Below, piece by piece: positions 60,725 to 64,000 of a stretch of DNA of 64,000 nucleotides. The stretch lies in contig ML213506.1 in the NCBI GenBank assembly GCA_004369045.1, forward strand, positions 1,721,834 through 1,785,833, given 5' to 3'. The translations under genes and the position numbers were made by a program. Within the stretch, counting starts at the first letter, position 1. Every line of letters starts with the position of its first letter. This DNA comes from Heliocybe sulcata (lineage: Eukaryota > Basidiomycota > Agaricomycetes > Gloeophyllales > Gloeophyllaceae). The notes under the pieces were generated by a model. It saw nothing but the letters and a program-made list of their open reading frames with translations, was not told the origin of the DNA and made no database searches.

Positions 60725-61495
60725 TCAATTTCCCAACCCCTCAATCTTTCCGGGGACAACCTCAATCCAATACCTAATCCACACAATCAGCACCCGCCAC
60801 CGAAACAGGGATTACCATCCAGCTTACCCATCAGGATCCAAGATGAACGCAATATGCCTCATCGTTCCTTCACTGGGCTTCTTCTTGAAAGTGACGCCAA
60901 GCTTCTCAAACCGCTGGCATGCCTTCTCGACGTCGGGCACGGTGATGGCGATGTGCCCGAAGCCCTTGCCCGGGTCTGAGTTGCCCGATGCGTAGCCCTT
61001 GAAGCTGGCGTCGGACTCTGTGCCGTGGTTGTGCGTGAGCTCGAGCACGCCTATGATTTATCAGAATATGCTGAGGAGAGGGAGAAGGTATGATGGGAGG
61101 ACATACCTTCACGACTGAACCGAGACTCGGCTTTCTCCTCTGCAGTGAGTTTGCCACCGGAGTGGTCGAACGCCAGGAAGTAGAGGGTGAAGCTCTCGAA
61201 TTTGGCATCTGGGCATGTCTGCATTCAGTGTCCCGTTCCCTTTCCCGCCCGAGTCTTGCGCGCGCGTACCCGATATAAGTTCCATGCCTAGCACCTAAAT
61301 TATAGTTAGGTTGCAATAAACTGTACGATCCACTACCAGCTTCTCACCTCTTCGTAGAACTTGATGGACACCTTCGGATCCTTAACGCGGATCATGGTGT
61401 GGTTGAACTACACGGTAGCCACGTACTAAGTCGTATAACAAAGATACTCTTCAAGAACTTACTGCATAGTTGGCGGTCTCCGGATCAGGCGCCAT
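60725..61495 (-). CDS. GLO1: Lactoylglutathione lyase (glyoxalase I)
   Basis: Converts the methylglyoxal-glutathione adduct to lactoylglutathione. Read on the minus strand from ATG 61495: [117 protein letters not shown], and a last exon [15 protein letters not shown]. The four metal ligands are all present: His in FNHT, Glu in LELTH, His in GFGHIA and Glu in YWIEVV. The frame stays open upstream of the start to an ATG at 61648, which would add an Arg-rich 51-residue leader. One glyoxalase domain pair, the usual short-form length. Confidence 0.92.
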
Positions 61496-62952
61496 ATTGC
61501 TGCTGGTGAGAGTTGCGAAAAACGAAGACGGCGGGCGAAGAGCTTGTGCGCATCCTGCTCTAAGATTATGACGTCGATAAGAGATCGAAACTCCGCGGAC
61601 GCTAGGAATATCCGTTTCCAGGCTTCTTGTGGCCCATCGATGCGACAAACGGGTTAATGCTGAGGGAATTGAGGGTGTGTTTCGTCAGAGAGTGTCCTAT
61701 GAGTGCAGTAGTATAGTGTTCGCACGAATTGGCACTGAAGATGTCGCAGATCGCCTCTGAGTGCGAGTGGCTGAAGGACCGATATACCGCCGGCACCGCG
61801 CTCTGCGAGTGAGGATATGAGGACCGTAGCACGTCCAAGTCACTTTCGAACATACAGTAGCATCTGGAAGGAGAAACACTGGCAGCAAGCTCCCGCTGAG
61901 TGCCCCCAAAACACGTTAGGTTCGGAGACAACGCCTGGGGAAACAGCTAATTGAGGCATGGTTCCGTGCACGGCAAAGCCCGAACAATGCTCCGAATTAC
62001 CTTATCCAGCAACTCTATAGCCACTACGCCCAATTATTCACCCCCTGCCTCTTGCCTGCCATGACTGCCCTCCCCTGTTGTCCGTCTCTCTGCTGTCCTC
62101 GACGTCCGACGTGTGCTTGATGGATACTGCGGTCGGAGTGGTTTTCGTGCTGTCTCGGGGTGCTTGTGATGGCGTACGCGATGAATTGTGGCGAGTCAGG
62201 GTGTTATGATAACCTCGACGTGGTTAGGGGGCCGACGAATGGTCTCCGAGGGGATTTTACTCTTAATAACTGGTGCGTCTCTTGATAGAGTGTTCATTGA
62301 TTGTACAGTTGGAATATAGGTGTCGTCTTGTGGATACCTAACCTCGGTTTCCGTCCGGTGACGTTGTCTGCACTGCCTGGCCCCCCGGATCCCGGACTCC
62401 GGACTACGTTCTAATTGCCTTGCTGTCTGCTGTCTCCTCTATTCAATCGTAGCTCTTCTGCTTGCTTTATCTAATGCGCTCTGCTCGATGGCCGCCACCC
62501 TCCCCAGGACCAGGACGTGGGCAACTTAGTCGCTGGCTAAATCTGCTTCCACCACGTCGCTTGGAGTTTATCTTGCACTGCCCAGCTGCCGGGTATGTCG
62601 ATACTCTGGTCTACATGACTGATGTCTGCTGTATGCGCCCCTCTTCCTGATTTGAAGTGCTGGAGGCTTCTCCGCCACCTGATGTCTTTTACTCTGCCTG
62701 GTGCTGTGTCTATCGGTTGTCGCGTTTATCTGTCAGTGCTCAGCTCTGGAGCTTTCTTGGACGCCCGCATCTCGCCATCATGCTGCGCTGTTGCCCACGT
62801 CCGCCAAGCACCTTTGCGTGGAAATGTGGCGTCAACGGCCGCGATCGTAATGCTGTGCAGTCAGTCGGAGTTGGAACTTGGTGTAATCTCCGCTCGAAAA
62901 GACGCGTCTGTTGACTCGCTCACGTGTCAGTTTGCCTTATCGCCCTCTCGCC
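61496..62952. promoter_or_regulatory. 1.4-kb divergent intergenic region, probable long leader
   Basis: Lies between glyoxalase I and the large ORF to the right. It is CT-rich from about 62040 to 62950 and contains several short upstream ATG frames (for example 62473, 62622, 62657). It could be a long 5' leader of the serine-rich gene. No other gene recognised. Confidence 0.4.
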
Positions 62953-64000
62953 ATGTCGACCACCTCTTCTCCGTACATGCACGCCAAATATCGCAGAAAA
63001 AGTATGGACGTTTTCGATGAACTCATGTCCTCGTCCCCTGCCAGTCTCTCGGCCCATTACCGCTCGTCGCCGTCGTCATCGTCGCCCATCTTGCCTCGCC
63101 TGCCCCGTCTCTCAACAATAACCCCTTTATCGACCCGTACCGAACTACCCTTCCCTCAAGCACGTATCCAGACGAGTCCTGGGCTGGGCTTTGAGATAGG
63201 ATTGCATGACGTCGAGGATGACAACGAGGCTGTGTCGCCCGGTTGGTCGCCTTACAGGAACAATGGTGGTCCGGAGATGTGGAAGCGACAGGGAGCACAA
63301 AGAGAGCGGATAGGTACTAATGTCTCACTCCCGAGCTTTAGGGCTAGCTTCTCCCCTAGCGACGACTCTGAACCGCCCCTCACATCCGACTTTGACGTGT
63401 CGGAATACTCGGAGGATATGGATGTCGACGTGTTGGACCTTTCGGATGAGGAAGCCACGCACAAGAACGCCTCTTACAACATTGTTGACGACGAAAACAC
63501 GGATGACGAAGAAATTGATGTCATTGACGACTACCCCAAGCGGCGCGACGTGTCATACTCTACCTCCGCTCAGCGCGGACTTGCACCAAAACTGACGAGG
63601 CACGACTCCGCCGCTCTCAACATCGCTGATATCCTCCTCCAATTTCATGACCAGCCACGACTTGCGAATTCAGAGGGCCTCGAGCAGCCTCGTCCAGCCT
63701 TTTCATCCCCTCCAGACTCTGCTCTCGCGTCATCCGAGGAATCCCCTGTTGAGGTGTCACACGATGCGGGATACGAGGTTCCGCCCAGTCCGCTTTCGCC
63801 GCTGCCACCGTCCTCGCCTGCGATGTCGCCGATGTCGACTCACGTCGATTTGTCGATTGAAGCGAGCGTGGAAGAGCGCCGTGATGATGAGCTCCCTATC
63901 GTGCCACTCGATCCCCTGCTTCCCCTAGCTTCGTCGCTGTCGAAACCTTCTCAAGTCATGTCCGTCCACATGTTATTGCAGCCAGCAGAGCCTGTTCCCG
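62953..64000 (+). CDS. Large Ser/Pro-rich acidic protein, partial at right edge
   Basis: A single open frame of 349 codons from ATG 62953 to the edge of the window without a stop or intron. It starts MSTTSSPYMHAKYRRKSMDV, has Ser/Pro-rich regions, an acidic block (DFDVSEYSEDMDVDVLDLSD, then DDENTDDEEIDVIDD), a helix-like ALNIADILLQFHDQPRL and further SP-rich stretches. This is the make-up of an intrinsically disordered regulator with possible kinase sites. No domain is visible in the part present, so no function is proposed. Confidence 0.7.
   Translation, partial: MSTTSSPYMHAKYRRKSMDVFDELMSSSPASLSAHYRSSPSSSSPILPRLPRLSTITPLSTRTELPFPQARIQTSPGLGFEIGLHDVEDDNEAVSPGWSPYRNNGGPEMWKRQGAQRERIGTNVSLPSFRASFSPSDDSEPPLTSDFDVSEYSEDMDVDVLDLSDEEATHKNASYNIVDDENTDDEEIDVIDDYPKRRDVSYSTSAQRGLAPKLTRHDSAALNIADILLQFHDQPRLANSEGLEQPRPAFSSPPDSALASSEESPVEVSHDAGYEVPPSPLSPLPPSSPAMSPMSTHVDLSIEASVEERRDDELPIVPLDPLLPLASSLSKPSQVMSVHMLLQPAEPVP

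Overview
This window is nuclear DNA from a filamentous basidiomycete, most likely an agaricomycete. The evidence is short (about 45-60 bp) introns in nearly every gene, a fungal-type FunK1 kinase relic, an F-box/LRR gene of the kind amplified in mushrooms, and ordinary fungal housekeeping genes (PalC, Ada2, Ctr9, securin, Ras-type adenylate cyclase). All gene models were assembled by reading splice sites by eye, so exon edges are predictions.

Region 1-7.4 kb is accessory and decaying: a tRNA-like SINE head or tRNA relic, a fragmentary plus-strand gene, a MYND zinc-finger gene, and a minus-strand FunK1 kinase pseudogene that has received a hAT-type MITE (exact 8-bp target duplication) and a solo LTR (exact 5-bp duplication). 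Region 8-16.3 kb holds UV-damage endonuclease, the BRO1-domain pH regulator PalC, a protein with three dsRBM-like repeats, an F-box protein and an intron-containing tRNA-Val(AAC). Region 16.6-26 kb has two membrane-anchored glutaredoxin paralogues (one lacks the catalytic Cys, the other encodes its CPFS site across an 11-nt microexon), a small Lys-rich protein, a probable securin and a NIPA-type magnesium transporter.

Region 26-28.2 kb is AT-rich and gene-poor, with a 235-bp assembly gap inside a diverged inverted repeat. Region 28.2-33.8 kb is adenylate cyclase (RA-LRR-PP2C-cyclase). Region 34-41.5 kb is a tandem pair of secreted GH2 beta-mannosidases sharing a 453-bp stretch without a difference, a likely gene-conversion tract. 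After an unresolved 2-kb stretch come a membrane-anchored cysteine synthase (Mcy1 type), the SAGA adaptor ADA2 facing the Paf1-complex subunit CTR9 (both chromatin/transcription factors sharing a 0.6-kb divergent promoter), NADH pyrophosphatase, a mitochondrial carrier of the Ymc1 type, two convergent CoA-binding paralogues, glyoxalase I, and a large serine-rich acidic ORF running off the right edge.

No CRISPR, operon or prokaryotic features are present. The most unusual points are the glutaredoxin pair, the beta-mannosidase conversion tract, the twice-hit pseudokinase gene, the repeat protein at 12.4-14.3 kb, and a possible hidden mitochondrial leader on the UV endonuclease.
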